A stretch of 64,000 nucleotides of DNA, taken from assembly GCA_963931865.1 (NCBI GenBank), contig OZ007509.1, forward strand, positions 8,937,625 through 9,001,624, read 5' to 3'. Positions 27,501-41,700 of this stretch are shown in pieces (position 1 is the stretch's first letter; each line of letters starts with the position of its first letter). Source of the DNA: Axinella damicornis. Its lineage: Eukaryota; Porifera; Demospongiae; Axinellida; Axinellidae. A program made the position numbers and the translations under genes. Under the pieces are notes generated by a model. It saw only the letters and a list, made by a program, of their open reading frames with translations. It was not told where the DNA came from and did not search any database.

Positions 27501-29668
27501 AACTACATGCACAAATGGAACATACGTATCACAATAGTCAGCCATTGTTCCACATTGTTCCCAGTACACATGCAAAGTACATAGGGACACCACCTCACTG
27601 CTTACTGCTGCCCTTGTACTACGTGTAAATACTGTACCCATACGGGTAACATACCGATGCTATTGCATGCTTGAAGAGCTGGTCACTGCTAAAGGAACGC
27701 TCCAGGAACATGTTGTACTGATCTCTGAGATCAAGAAGGCTCTGGATGTACGAGGTGGCATTTTTGCCTGGGGCCTCCATTCCAGGTTCCTCCGTGACCA
27801 GGCTCCGGCCCATTTCTCTGAGGTGGGTGCTCAAGCATTTGACAATGCACTGCAGCCCACCGTCCACACGTGCAAAGAGCTTGTACATGCAGGCAAGGTC
27901 TGGGAGAAATACAAGGGTTAATGTCACATACAATACATCTCTGAGTCATTATGCGGTACTGTATAGTGTTGCAATAGAGCGCCCACGTACCACTCGCTTT
28001 CGACTCAATTCCTGTATACAGTCAAACTTTACTTGAATGAGCCCTCACCAGTCTAGACTTGTGAGATGGCATTGGGCAGTTGAGAGTAGGCGTTGGTTCG
28101 AGTGCGCTTAATGGAAAACACTAGTCTCGCTCCCAGGCTTTCTCACTCCACATTGCTCGTTGCTTGCAGTGCAAACACGGGGGAAGGCCTGGTAAAATGT
28201 GTCATGTGTAGTAATGTATATATATACATGTACATGGATGAATGGAGGAGTGGCACATTCTTTCTGTACAGCTCCGGGGCGGCTTTCTAGACCGGATAAA
28301 AGTCACCAAGATGGCCAGCCCGATGTTGACCACAAGAATGTGCCACTCTTCCACATGTCCACCCAACGTCCATGTATGTCACAGCACATGACGCATTTCA
28401 CCAGGTCTTCCCCAGCGTTAGTACTGCAAGCGACAAATGCTGGGGTGAGAAGGCCTGGGAACAAGGCTAGGAAAACACAAGTAGTATTGCCTCTTATTCC
28501 GCTTATGATTGACCAAATTATGTAAGAGGCTGAGAACAGCAGAAGCCAGCACTTTCATAATTGCCAGGCATACCGAAGGTTCTACACTATTCGCTACCGA
28601 CAAAAATCTGACCAAGGGCAGCTATACACTACTCTGTGATCTTCCAACTTGTGCAGCAGTAAACTGCTGGGTGGTGAGTTGTGTATACCGATTAACCAAT
28701 GATGCACAAGTGCAAACCACAAAAATTGACGCTCTTTCATGAATGTGGAATTGCTTAAAAGAGCACCGACCTTCTCGTTTGGCGAGCATGCAAGGCAGTG
28801 CTCACGATAACACACTGAAGTTGTTCTGACACAATGTCAGAACATAACTACACCTTGTCCTCCGGTAGGCTCGCGTGGCCCAGACCCTTCCTGCGACGGT
28901 TAGTGGGGCGGGACGAAAGGGGAGGGGAGGGAGGAAGAAGGATCTGGTGACTCTGAACGGGATGTTGTTGGCTCTGCCGGAATGCTGGTAGAGCCAACCA
29001 GATTGTAATTTGTGGCATGATTTCCGCTTTGAGCGTGTGACTAGATTTATAGTTGACATGGCGAGAAGACTCAAGACTGCCTCCTTAGCGGCATCACATG
29101 TACAGCTAGGCTACAGGCAGTTGATTCCCAAACAAAGCGAAGATAATTAGGGACGTCTCCGTGAGTCTCCACACGGGTTCTGGAATGTCTCACTGTTAAG
29201 TCTCCTTCACGTACTACTCTTCGGCAAGTCTTTGAGGTAGACGGTGCAGCGCTCTTCCTTGATAGCAATGGCTCTTGCTCTGTGCTCGATCAAATACTTG
29301 AGGTAAGTCACGTGCAATACTACGTTTACGGAAGATAATTACATTCCTTTGTGCAACGGCATCTTGTTCAAAGTCACCAGACCCTTCTTCCTCCCTCCCC
29401 TCCCCTTTTGCCCCACCCCTCTAATCATCGCAGGAAGGGTCTGGGCCATGCGAGACTAGTCTTCCGGTAAGTTTGTAAACTCGATCTTCACGAATAGAGC
29501 AGCTGTAGGCACCTAGCTTGCCAGCGGTTTTATAGTATACAATGTACCTTTACTATCCATAACCCACGTATCAAGTTGTATAGCCTCTAACTGCTTGGCC
29601 AGGAGAAGCTGTTGCGACCGGATGGTTCAATCAGCCTCGTATAAACTCGGTGCAGATTTTCTCTGCAC

Positions 29669-29705
<37 letters not shown>

Positions 29706-32700
29706 ACCACGTTTCTTTGACGGAGGACCTCTGTCTGAAACCTAGCAGGCACTTTCTTCCGGACATTTTGTCCGCAAATGCTCGACATTAATCAGTCACG
29801 TGGAATAATTACCCAGAAATTGTCCGATGACCAGACGTTATCGTGAGCCCTGCTTGAAGGTACATGGGTGCTCTTTTGCAACACTTAGACGGTACACAAA
29901 TCAAACATACAGGCTACACATTAACATGTACCTTCCACCTTATCGGTCTTCAACATATGCACAACACCTGAGTTTTCCATCTGTGTGGGTAATAAATCAC
30001 AGTCAGTGCAACTACAGGAATGGGGATGATGTAAGCTATCAACGTTAATAACCAGTAAGTACAGATTATAACTCCTGGTACTGAATTGATGATAAGTTGG
30101 CTTCTGTCTGTCACTCCCCATTGGTCTCTCCACTGGTCTCACACAATCTCTGACAGTCTCTGTTAGTGTCCACACACAGTCTCCAGTGGTCTCACACAGT
30201 CCCTACCAGTCTCACACAGTCTCTGGCCTTACACAGTCTCACACTGACTGGTCTCACACAGTCTCTGGCCTTACACAGTCTCACACAGTCTCACACTGAC
30301 TGGTCTCACACAGTCTCATACTGACTGGTCTCACACAGTCTCACACTGACTGGTCTCACACAGTCTCACACTGACTGGTCTCACACAGTCTCACACTGAC
30401 TGGTCTCACACAGTCTCACACTGACTGGTCTCACACAGTCTCACACTGACTGGCCTCACACAGTCTCTGGCCTTACACAGTCTCACACTGACTGGCCTCA
30501 CACAGTCTCTGGCCTTACGCAGTCTCACACAGTTTCCACTTGTCTCACACTCCACAGGTCTCACACAACATTCTCATACAGTCTCCACTGGTCTCACACA
30601 GTCTCGCACAGCCATGACTATTATGTGTAAATGCCTGTTGATGGGTGTAGGTGCGGTTAGAGTAACAAACGTGTAGAGGATGGTTGCATGGGCATGTGTT
30701 GAAAGTTTGGGGGCTGAAAAAAGGGAACAGAACTAGGCTAAGACAGACCTCCAGTGAAAAATCTGTTAATGGGTTAAAAAAATGTTTTCTTGTATGGGGG
30801 CGCCAAATCTTCGATCACTATGTGTTCTACATGTACATGTACTCATTGCAAATATGCAGTACTATATATATTATACGTGTAGTTTGCACATAGCAGGTGT
30901 TTCGTCGGTTACCTCAACAATTGTCTGCATGTGATACTTGATGAGCTCATCCTCCACCACCTGAAGGAATGGGAATTGAGATTGATAGTAGTGTCAGCAC
31001 GTGAATATGATCCACGCACATGGGGAATTTGTGTACGTATTTTCGAGATTGCCTGCACACACAATCTCAAGATGTACACGAGACAATTATAACGGTCGGC
31101 CACTGACCAAACTTCCGCTCAAAACTAGTGAGAGTGCTGCCCATTTCGTTGCACCTAGACAAAATGGCTGGGCGAAAACGTGCTGTCGACCCAATCATAG
31201 GTACATCAGTACACTAAGATTTTAACGTGTGCGTGTCTGTGTGCGCGTGACGGAAGTGGGCACTGGTCAAGGCGGGACTGACTACAGTGATGCATGACTT
31301 TTGTACTTTACTACTACCTCCAAACCTCAAACTCTTCGAAGATTGGCCGAGAACGATGGGCAATTGCAAGGGCCTAGGCTAGAACTTTCCAAAATGGCTG
31401 AGGATGCAAGTGGACACAATCCGGGAGCAGCAGGTGAAGTGGATGCGATCTGAGGGTAGCGACCAGGGAGCTGCTGCTGAAGTGGATGCGATTGGGGCCG
31501 AACAGCAGCTATAGCGGACGCAATCGGAGAGCAGCAGTTGAGGCGGACGGAGCAGCAGCTGTGGCTGATGGGATCGGGGAGCAACAGCTGAGGCGGACGT
31601 GATCAAAGGAGCACCAGCTCAGGTGTACGTGATCGGGGTGCAACAGCGGCATGAAGCCCACGCAATAGGGGATCGGGAGCAGTTGCACCAGGTTCCAGAC
31701 TGCTAACATAGGTGAATGAAGGGGAAGTAGCTGAGCGAGCAAAGCTATGGTAGTTCTGATTCAACAAGTGTGAAGAAGGCTACATGACAAGTGATGACTA
31801 GCAGGTGGCAATGGCAATTCAAGTACAGGCACCAGACTAAGCTGCAATGCCGTGGCCACTCTGCTCTGCTCTTAATGGCCTTCAGCCTGGTTCAGCATTT
31901 TGTCAGGCATGTGCAGTAAACTATGATTGCCGCAGCAAAGAGCTGTTGTCATCAGCCATGTTCCCAAAAAATTTCAACAGCGTAATTGTTTCGTTTTACA
32001 TGACTGCAGCTCTGCACAATGTCAGTGGAGTAGTCACTTCTCTGCAGACCAAGGTTTGAAGGTGCCTTGCATCTAGAAAGATCAAGGTGATCTTGCCAAG
32101 CCGCACGTGTGTCTGGCCAGTGGCGAGCCATTTAATATTCAACCAGGCAGTTAACTCATGAATCGCCAAATAAAAAGATTGCAGGTTTACAGTATTATAT
32201 GTAATAGCTACAGTGTATAAACATGTAGACAAGACCCACTACACACACCTTGGTGATTCGACTTTCAGTGCTGGGATCAAGATAGTGCCTTGCTCTCTCC
32301 GCCTCTTCTGCTATTCTGGTCTCTACCTGTACTCGGCCAACAAGGGAATCACAATGAGGAAGCCATTAGGAACGTGTCGGTCAACGGTCATTAGGTTTAT
32401 TAAACATCTACATTGTACACAGCTATAGACATTATGCTGCACCTACCTTTCTGATATAGACGGACGCACTGTTATTCTCCAGAAACTTTTGACTTTCAAT
32501 CTATGCAGCAGAAATGGGTGGTGAATTGTGTGTGGTCAGTGCATGGGCTGGAAGGCTTAGCACTATGTCTCTGGCTCTGGGGTCTAGTGCATGTGGACCA
32601 GGGGTAGGGCTGAGCGATTATTTCGATTATGCGATTAATCGTGATTATCTCTAAGCATCTCGATGGTGATTGCAACAATCGCCACTGTGATGTTAGTCAC

Positions 32701-35700
32701 ACGCACAAAGTGCTTATGGTTTTCATGAATATACTTAGCAGGATTGTGAATACAATAATCAGGACTACAATACATAAGCACTGCGTGACCATGGCTTCTA
32801 TCCAAGGCTTCTGTGGGTTGGTTCTGTCAACTGTGGCTTCTGTCCACCATGGCTTCTGTCCACCATGGCCTTGCGACTTTGAATGGTGTATTCAGGTCTC
32901 CTTCAAATGGCATAATCGTGATATAATCGATAATCGTGATTATATGGATACAATAATCGTGATGTTGGAAAATCCACAATCGCTCAGCCCTAGTAGGCAT
33001 GCATACTAAATTTTAAGCAAAAGTGGTGCTGGACAGGCTCTGATGGCCCTGCACTCGGTGAAGTTGAAAATTAAGTGCAAATCCAGCTAGTGTACATAAG
33101 AACTTAACATTCAGCAAGTAAGTGGTAACCAACACATTTCATCTTACATGTAAATACCTTATAGATGGAATGTTCACTTACTCGGTAGAATTCTCTGGAT
33201 TCTTTCAGCAGTGGTTTCTCAAAATCATCCTCGTATACCTCTCTTGTGGAAAGCCCCAGTGCCATTAGCATCTTGCAGGTGTTCTTGACAGACCCTCTGA
33301 AAATGAACAAGAATACATAGTCATGTATCATCAATGACTAAACTACATGTATGTAGGTGCTTGTACATCTACACACCAACAGTGTATTCCCTGCACACTC
33401 TCAGTACCAGGCTTCCACCCACTGCAGTATGCTGGTCAGAGATCCATGCTGATAATACTAGTGGAAAGGCAGGACATTGGGGGGCGAACTGTATGCACAT
33501 GCAGGACACAGAGCGGTTGCATGCACATGACTGTCATCAGAATGTGACTGAGCAATGAGCATGGTACAACCTCAGGCCACAGAAATTAAAATACATGCCT
33601 GTACATCAAAGGAACTACGAGTCAGGTTAGCTGAAGCAGTTTAGCAGGTACGTCCCCCAACCCTTTAACCACGGAATTCTTCCCACCAAGACAACACATT
33701 TAGCCAATGCTTATAGCGTGCATATGCACATCTGATGCTGGTTAGCAATTTTCTGGAGAAGACCCCCATGAGGTGCAGTAACATACCACCTTTTGTCCCC
33801 CCCCCCTCCCTTCCTTTTATGAAAATGAATAGCTACAGCAGTTTGCACCAAACTTGCAATTTTGGAAGTCGTCATCCGTCTAAGTGCGCATGCGCACATT
33901 TCACAGCAAAGCCGGTACGTCGTATGAGCCTTGTAGGACTAGCGCTTACAGCAAGGCTCATACGATGTTCCTGTAGTCCTATATACAAGGCTACAAGGCT
34001 CATACGACGTACCGGCCATATTCCAGGCTAAGTTTGAATTTGTTGTGAAATGTGCGCATGCGCACTTAGACGGATGACGACTTCCAAAATTGCAAGTTTG
34101 GTGCAAAAAGCTGTAAAGACACAAGCTAGTAGTTCAAAGAGCAGCTATTTGTACATATTACGAGGGGCAACCGCACTCCTGGTAACCGTTGAAACGCCGG
34201 CTGCGACTCGCCGTAGCGTTAGTTCCAATTAACGCACATGCCACGTGGCAACCACGCTCAGTCGATCGCGAGCAATGGCGGCCAAAAGGAAGACAGACAT
34301 TATTACAGCACTCACAACTTAGCCAGCATGGTGAGTTTTGGCATGTAAGCGTCAGTGAACGACAGCGATCACGGCCGTGTGGTCAGAAACTTCGTGTGCC
34401 TTTCCTAAGAATGGTACTGCCACCGGAAGTCGGAGAGAGTGCTCGAGCAATGGCGGCCACGGCGAGACAAAAGCGCTTGTATCTCCAGCACCATGGTGAG
34501 TTTCAGCACCAAAATTGTTCGGTGAGGACAGTGCACGATAGCGATCACGACGGTGTAGTCAGAATCTTTGCAGGCCATTCGCAAGTAGTCAAACATTAAT
34601 TATTTAGTTTAGATTAGATTAGATTACATTACGCGGCACAATTTTTCCCCTACCAGGAGTGTAAAGTGACCTGAAAGCCAAAAGGGCAATTATGCACTTT
34701 TTTTTTACAACTTGTGGTGAATTAGTTTACACATCAGCACATTACACATGCTAATGCATCCCCCATAGCAACCAGCCTGGGATTCCCCTTTACATCACTT
34801 CTAGTGGAGATTGAGCTTCAATATTAGAATCTTGAATGAAAGCTTGATCTAAGCCGAAGTTGTGCGACACCAAAGAAGCTAGTTGTTTCAATGGATTTGG
34901 AACACTTCCAAATCAGGTCTCAACTCATCATTTTTAGGCAATGATGATACAGAAAGTTGTTCTACAGATCAGCCTGCTACATGTATGTCTGAATGTGTTG
35001 ATCTTGAATTAAGTGTGGAAGACAAGACAGAAGAAGCAGAAATCAATGCTTTCTTCGATGGTGAACTTTGCTGTGTTGCTGGTCCCAAAGAAGAGTGCTT
35101 GCTGGAAGCAGTTTGGACGAGAGAAGGTTGTGGATGCTAGGAGAGAGACTAGAAAAGAAGGAAGTTGACCTTGCGATCTTGAGAGTGATGTAGAGACCTG
35201 CAGGTGGTTCAGTGATTGGCTACCAGCTTTTGGGAAAAGCCTACATGTATTTGCAAATCTGCGTTTCTTACAAAGTTGGGGCGAAAACCCATCATTCGAA
35301 TGCTGGTTTATCCTCAAGAATCCACCAAAACAGTACGAAGCGTCCTCATAACCGTACGGAAACCGATGGTGTCGAAGCAGGTAAGGCCTTCATAGAGAAG
35401 TTTGCAGATAACCATGCCCTGGTAGACTCCCAGCATACAAAGACTATGAAATTATGCTTTTGCCTTCCGACATGCCCAAGAGTGCTGTACATGTGTATAT
35501 CGCTTTTATGCAAAATCTTGCGAAAATGACCAAGGGAATTTGGTGACACTTCGTACGTTTACGAGCATGTGGAATCACCTTTGCTCTTACATATATAGCT
35601 GTAATGAAACCAGCCACTGATTTGTGTTTTACCTGTCAGCAGAATGCAAACTTCCTAATGAAAGCTGCAAACATGCCTCAATCAGTGAAATCAAACAGGC

Positions 35701-38700
35701 TCACAGAGGCACAAGAACATCTTCACGATGCTCCATCGCAGTGACAGTACTATAACAATCAATGCAGTTCTGCCAAAGAGGCTCTGAGAGGCAATGAGAT
35801 GCACTAGAGATAACTCAATGTATTAATGGCATACATGTAGTACATAGCTACTAAGACTCAGGGGGGGTGGGACAAGGTCCGTGCGCACGTGGTACAATTA
35901 ACATTCCATAGGTATAGTGCACAATAATATACAAGAAGTATGCGGAACTAGCAGACTAGTAACAGCTCTAGCGCTGACTTATCGCTGGGGTTCGATGGGG
36001 TTCGATCGCTTTATTGACTTCCTACCTGATGCTAAACACTTGAGTGCGGTCGACAAGTCTGCATTCGCTGATATTCTCGGTGAGTCTGCATGGTCACTTA
36101 CATAACTGCTCAGTACAGGCACGTAGTAGTGTGTAGTGGCTTATACCCAGTTCGGTCACAGTCTTTGCATGGAGGTTACTCTTCAGGATGCATTGAAAGC
36201 GCAATGCAGCCTTCTTTCACGGAGAAAAGCAGTAGAACGACTTTGCATTACGTCATACGAAATGACAGTGCACGTGATCTTGTCCTACCCCCCCTGACTA
36301 AGACTGTTGTATTACCTCCATCCATTTTATAGGTACTTCTTTAGACCCTAGGAAGGTACCCTGCAGCAGCACACACGTTGGAAAGCACATATGCTTGGAG
36401 TTAAACTTTGCAACTGGAAAGTGGCGTAACTGGACCACACTATGGTTCCGTTATTTCAGGATAACATGCATGCACCATTACCTTCGAGGGGCAACCGCAC
36501 TCCTGGTAGCCGCGGTTAAATGTAGTTATAAGTCTTTTTTGGTAACGTCATATAACATGTCCACTCATATTCGTACACAGCACATCCTGAACCACTGCAC
36601 TTCCTCTCTCTACTTGCTGCGCTCCATCGATGCATTTGCTAATGCCAACCTGCTCACTAACTTTCATGTACCCCTTCCATTTGTTCCCTCCCTCCAATTG
36701 TTCTCCTATTACTTCCCCATCTTACCTGTCTACAATTTCTCCTCGTCTCTCCTGGGCAACCATCGCTAGCAAGGTGGTCCTTAGGTGCTCCCTCACATGA
36801 GGGTGATGAAGAACTTCATCACGGAACAGCAGCAGACCTAGGTCGTAGACATTCACAGCCTCATTCCCGTGCACATACACACGGTCCTTGGAGGGTGATG
36901 TGTGCACGTGTTTTCAAACAAATAAAATTGATGTCTGTTGCTCACAGATGATGTGGTCAAAGAAGTGTAGACATTTTATTGATCTCAGATATTATGTTAG
37001 TGGGGTGGGGAGCATGCCCCAGATCCATGCTCATGCACATATGTCCTTCACCCATCCATTAGTATGAAATTTAGAATACAAATTCTCACTTGGTCCTTAC
37101 CATGTACATGAGGATGTCCCTGATCATCACCATGGCTGTCTGGTGGTCAGTCCAGGCTGTGTTTAGCACGTCGAGGAAGTTGCCGTGCAGTGATCCCAGA
37201 ACCTGTTCCCGAACCTGAGACGGTAGAAGTCACAACTGACACCACAACGTACTGTACAATAGCTCGTGGTGGGATGTATGCTAATTGTGCAGTTTCGTAC
37301 AGTACTACACATACCTACAGAGGAAACCCAGTCAGTCACTGGACTAAGAGTTGTAAATCAAACTTGAAAAGATTGGCCAAAATACTGAAAATGGTCAGGC
37401 GTGGATACAAAATGCAGTCAATACCGCAAGTCATATGTACATGTATAATAATTTCACATAGCAATAATTTCATAGTGCACAGATGTTTGCAGATAACTTG
37501 TAGCATTTGGAAATTAATGAAATTATTTGAATCATCCATGAAAAATGTTCGTACATGTACATGTGACCCTCATTCAAAACACGTGCATGTGGCATACGGC
37601 ACAGGCAGATACATGTATTGTAGTAGTACTACATGTATAGATAACGCTAGCGCTCAAGGCTAAGGAATGGCTAGACAGCTACAGTTTACTGCTTGAACAA
37701 GGCCGTTGATGTTGAACCTGCAGCGAAATGTGAGTCCTCAAATACAGCATTGCCAACTTGTTTCAGGTGGATCAGGTAACCAATGCACAGTGGCGGCCTC
37801 GGTGGAGTCCAGATCAACAGTTCAGGGAACACAAATCCAATTACTGGCTCCAATTTCCTTCAGTGTAACCTGCTGAGTGATAATTAACCATTCCTGGAAG
37901 ACGATTTCATGCTGCAGAATATTTCGGGAGTTTATATCTCATGCATGTGTACGTACACAAGTACCTTGGTGGTTCTATTTAATGATTTGATGTCGCAAAC
38001 ATGAAGGAACACACAAAAGCGTTTTTCCACTCGGAAGGTGACCCAGCTGCTGGAAACTTGGTGCAGTGTCGAGTGAGGGGAGTCGCGCATCCTGTGATGT
38101 GACGGATTTCTTCCCCAGGCCAAGCGCAAACATAATATAAGATCCACTCAGGCTTCCTCATCAGATTCTGATGTTGAAACAACAGCATCTAAACTGAGTG
38201 CACTTGAGGAAAAGATTGAACGAATTGAGGACTTCACCAGGAAGCTTCATGACAAACATAAAGTTAAGCGATAAGTATAGATTTTGAGCAGAAGTACTTG
38301 ATGTAGGGCCGGAACTCACAAGAGCATGGATGAAGCTCCAGCTGTATCGATCTTTTCAGGAGTAAAGTCAAACCAAGCAACTACTGTAGCACTAACTGAA
38401 TCGCCATCGTCCATATAATATACATGTAGCATCAGCATTTTCACAAAGACTTCTGTGTATGGGGTGCCAAAAATCAGTCTATCGGTACATTTGTAAATGT
38501 GATGCTTAATTATCATGTGAAGCACGGGGCCACAGTTACCAAATTGCCAGATGCAATGCCACTTTAGTTGGTTGGTTGTTTCTCCCCTCAGGCAAAAAAG
38601 TACTTGGAGTGGCAATTTGGTACTTGCAGGGATTCTAGCCTTTTTATGCCGTCAAAACCGCCTCTCTATCCCCCCTAGGCCCTCTCGCTACCTCCATTTC

Positions 38701-41700
38701 AGCTCTGCGCACGGGCACTGCACCACAGGCGTCCTCTTGGTGGACGTGGGCGCCCGCAGCCCACTCGCTGCCTGTGTTTTCTGACGTGATATATGTTCAG
38801 TGGTGAGAAATCTGCCCCACAACAGCAGAGCTTCTTGGTAGGAGGACGCGCTTCTTCCACGGCCTCGGATCGTCAACGCGCGCTCGAGCGCTAGTCAACC
38901 TTCGTTGCACGTGTCCATTACTCGTGCACTTCCGTATATCTTATTACTTGGACCGTATACCTCCGTATACTACGCACACGTCATTATGACGTCATGGTTG
39001 GGTGTTGGTTCACAGGTCAAGGCAAAAAGGGGGATTGCGTCGGCAAAAAGGTGAACGGTGGCCCCGTGATGTGAAGCTACGTACTAGTTATTGCATGAGT
39101 GCAAGGGCTATACATCGAATATTGCCAATATTATGACGTATAGCCCGCGCACTCATGCAATAACTAGTTTGTTGCATGATGAGGTGCCAATATATCATGC
39201 TGGCATTGTGGTCAGTGCCATATATTATATATTGGCATAGCGGTACCTTTGAACTTGTAGGGTATCATGCAACAAATTTACATACATAACGCCATATTTT
39301 TGTAAATGTGGCCTCCCTAGCTCATATAACAAAATATACAGGGTCATGTGACCATGGGTCATGTGACTGGTCACATGACCAGCTGCTACTGCACCAGCCA
39401 AACTTTAAACATTCAACTCTGGTCTGTTCACCATGTTCTAAGTCATGAGACACACACGTTGTGACGTGAGTGTCTCTTGACATGGCGAGGCACACACTTA
39501 GAACATGGCGAGACACTCGATCACGACACGACGCTAAAATGTTTGGCTGGTGGAGTCGCAGAGTGGTCATGTGACCAGTCACATGACCCATGGTCACATT
39601 CGTGATTTTGAGTACACCCACTCCTTAATGAGTACGCGATCAAGATGCTCGGACAATGGTAACTCGCTCTAGGAGAAAAATCAGCCTTGAACACTAGAAT
39701 TTGCGGCTCTGAGACTATTTTCTAGGCCCATTTTTTATGCCAAGAAAATAAAGAAATGGCCTATACCCGGCTCCAACCAAGAGCTGTTCAAAGCTGAGCC
39801 CAAACGCGGCCATGCTGTTTGCACCCTTTGGGTGCACCCACCCACCTCCCCCTGTCCCGCCCTTTCTGCTGACGCCATGTGGACTACCGGTAGGTGTATA
39901 CCTTGGGCCTCTGCTTGATGACGGTCTGCAGTTTCAAGTTTGTAGCTCATGCTCCGTTCAGTCTGGATGTCAAGTTTGTAGTACGTAGACTACAGCACTA
40001 CGTTGAGCCAAGTGTCATTCATCATTGGCAGTCTGCAGTTTCAAATTCGTGGTAGCCTTGTTCCCAGTCCCACGCCCAGCTTTTCGTCATTTCTGTACTG
40101 CAAGCAACAAAAAGCTTAGTCTGGTTCCCAGACCCAACCCACAAGTATGGGTCTGGGAAAATTACTTACCCTTCAGCGTAGCCGAGCACTGCATTCCGGC
40201 GAAAGTGTTGATCAGGGAAACCGCACGTAGACTAGTACGTGTGACTGATGAACAGTGTTATACGCACGTGCGCACCTATGTAATGTTATTCATGAGTTGC
40301 AGAATAGCGCTTGTATTGTGAGTCGCTATTGGTCTCTCCCATTCAACAGCAGTAAGCAGCAACAGCCTTAGCATCTTCCAAGAAAATGAGCTTCATGTCG
40401 TTATGTCGTCCCCCCACACAACTCACCTAATACTTCGTTCATCCCACTGTTTCCTGTGCAGATAAGTGTTATTACTAGAGGTATCCCCCAAGCTTAGCCT
40501 ACCTGCAAGAAGTTCTAGATACTGCAGCCATGAAGACCACAGTGGTGAGTAGTGTCAAGCTATAATGTGTTTTACGTAGGTGTTAATTACCACCCACAGA
40601 TTCTGGAGGTCAATTTTTAAGCTTGTAATGCACCGAGGGGCAACCGCACTCCTGGTAGCCGTTGCAAAGCCGGCTGCGACTTGCCGTACCGCAAGCTAAG
40701 TATCGCAGTTAGTTCCAATTAACGCACATGCCACGTGGCAACCACGCTCAGTCGATCGCTAGCAATGGCGACCGAAGGGAAGACACAAAATTATACAACT
40801 TCGCCAGCACGGTGAGTTTTGGCATGTCAGTGTCAGTGAACGACAGCGATTATGGTTGTGTGCATGGTCAGAATCTTTGTGGGCCCTTCGTATGACTGTA
40901 CTCGCAACCAACGTCGAAGAGCGTTTGAGCAATGGCGGCCGACGGCACGACAAAAGCGCTTGTATGTCCACCACCAAGGTGAGTTTCAGCACCATAGTTG
41001 TACGCTTGGGTCACTGCATGACAGCTATCACGACGATGTAGTCAGATTCTTTGTAGGCCATTCGCAAGGTTACTTTACCAACAAATACATGTACGTGCTG
41101 TGAAATTCTCAACTGTGAAATGATCTACACTGCTACACCATGACGTATTGTACATGTACATACCTCCTTTAGCAGGTGGTCATAGATCACCTCCCTCAGG
41201 GTGTTGTACAGCCTCTTCCCCTGCTTGTGGAGCACAAGAGTATATGCATTCCTGCAGAGGAATATACATGCAATCGGGTTGAGATGATACAGGCATACAT
41301 GTATGTACACAGGACTTGCAGGAATACAGTTCTGTGAATTAAAACCCAACCTTCAATTGGCTGCCTGTAATCACTGGACTGGACTACTTTTCATCCCTTT
41401 TCAGTGTAGGACAGAAGCTACAATATTGCTTCGCTAAAGTTGTTCACTTAAAGTGTCTTTCACGTCCTTCCCTGAGTCAGCAGAGGTCAAAGGTCATGTG
41501 AACATTTACGTGGTGACTCGCACGTGTATGTCTAGATCTACGTATTGTTTACATAATTATGCTCAGGAAGAGTGGAATAAGGGCAGTGGAATACGGCTCC
41601 ATAACCCACTATAGCTCTCCATACATTATCAATGGAGCAAGTTCATATAGCTAGCAGATGTGGGATAATTATCAACCATGGGGTTTGGTCATAGTCATAC

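Noticed and set aside
30098..30615. CRISPR array
   Set aside because: Head-to-tail minisatellite with no unique spacers; eukaryotic context.
37190..37663. 157-codon plus-strand ORF
   Set aside because: Its start is antisense to CUL3 exon 4 and the rest is intron with no family similarity seen.
40053..40165. Another family-F MITE (TAGCCTTGTTCCCAG, then TAGTCTGGTTCCCAGACCC)
   Set aside because: Two same-direction ends close together with no paired right end; likely fragments, not a definable element.
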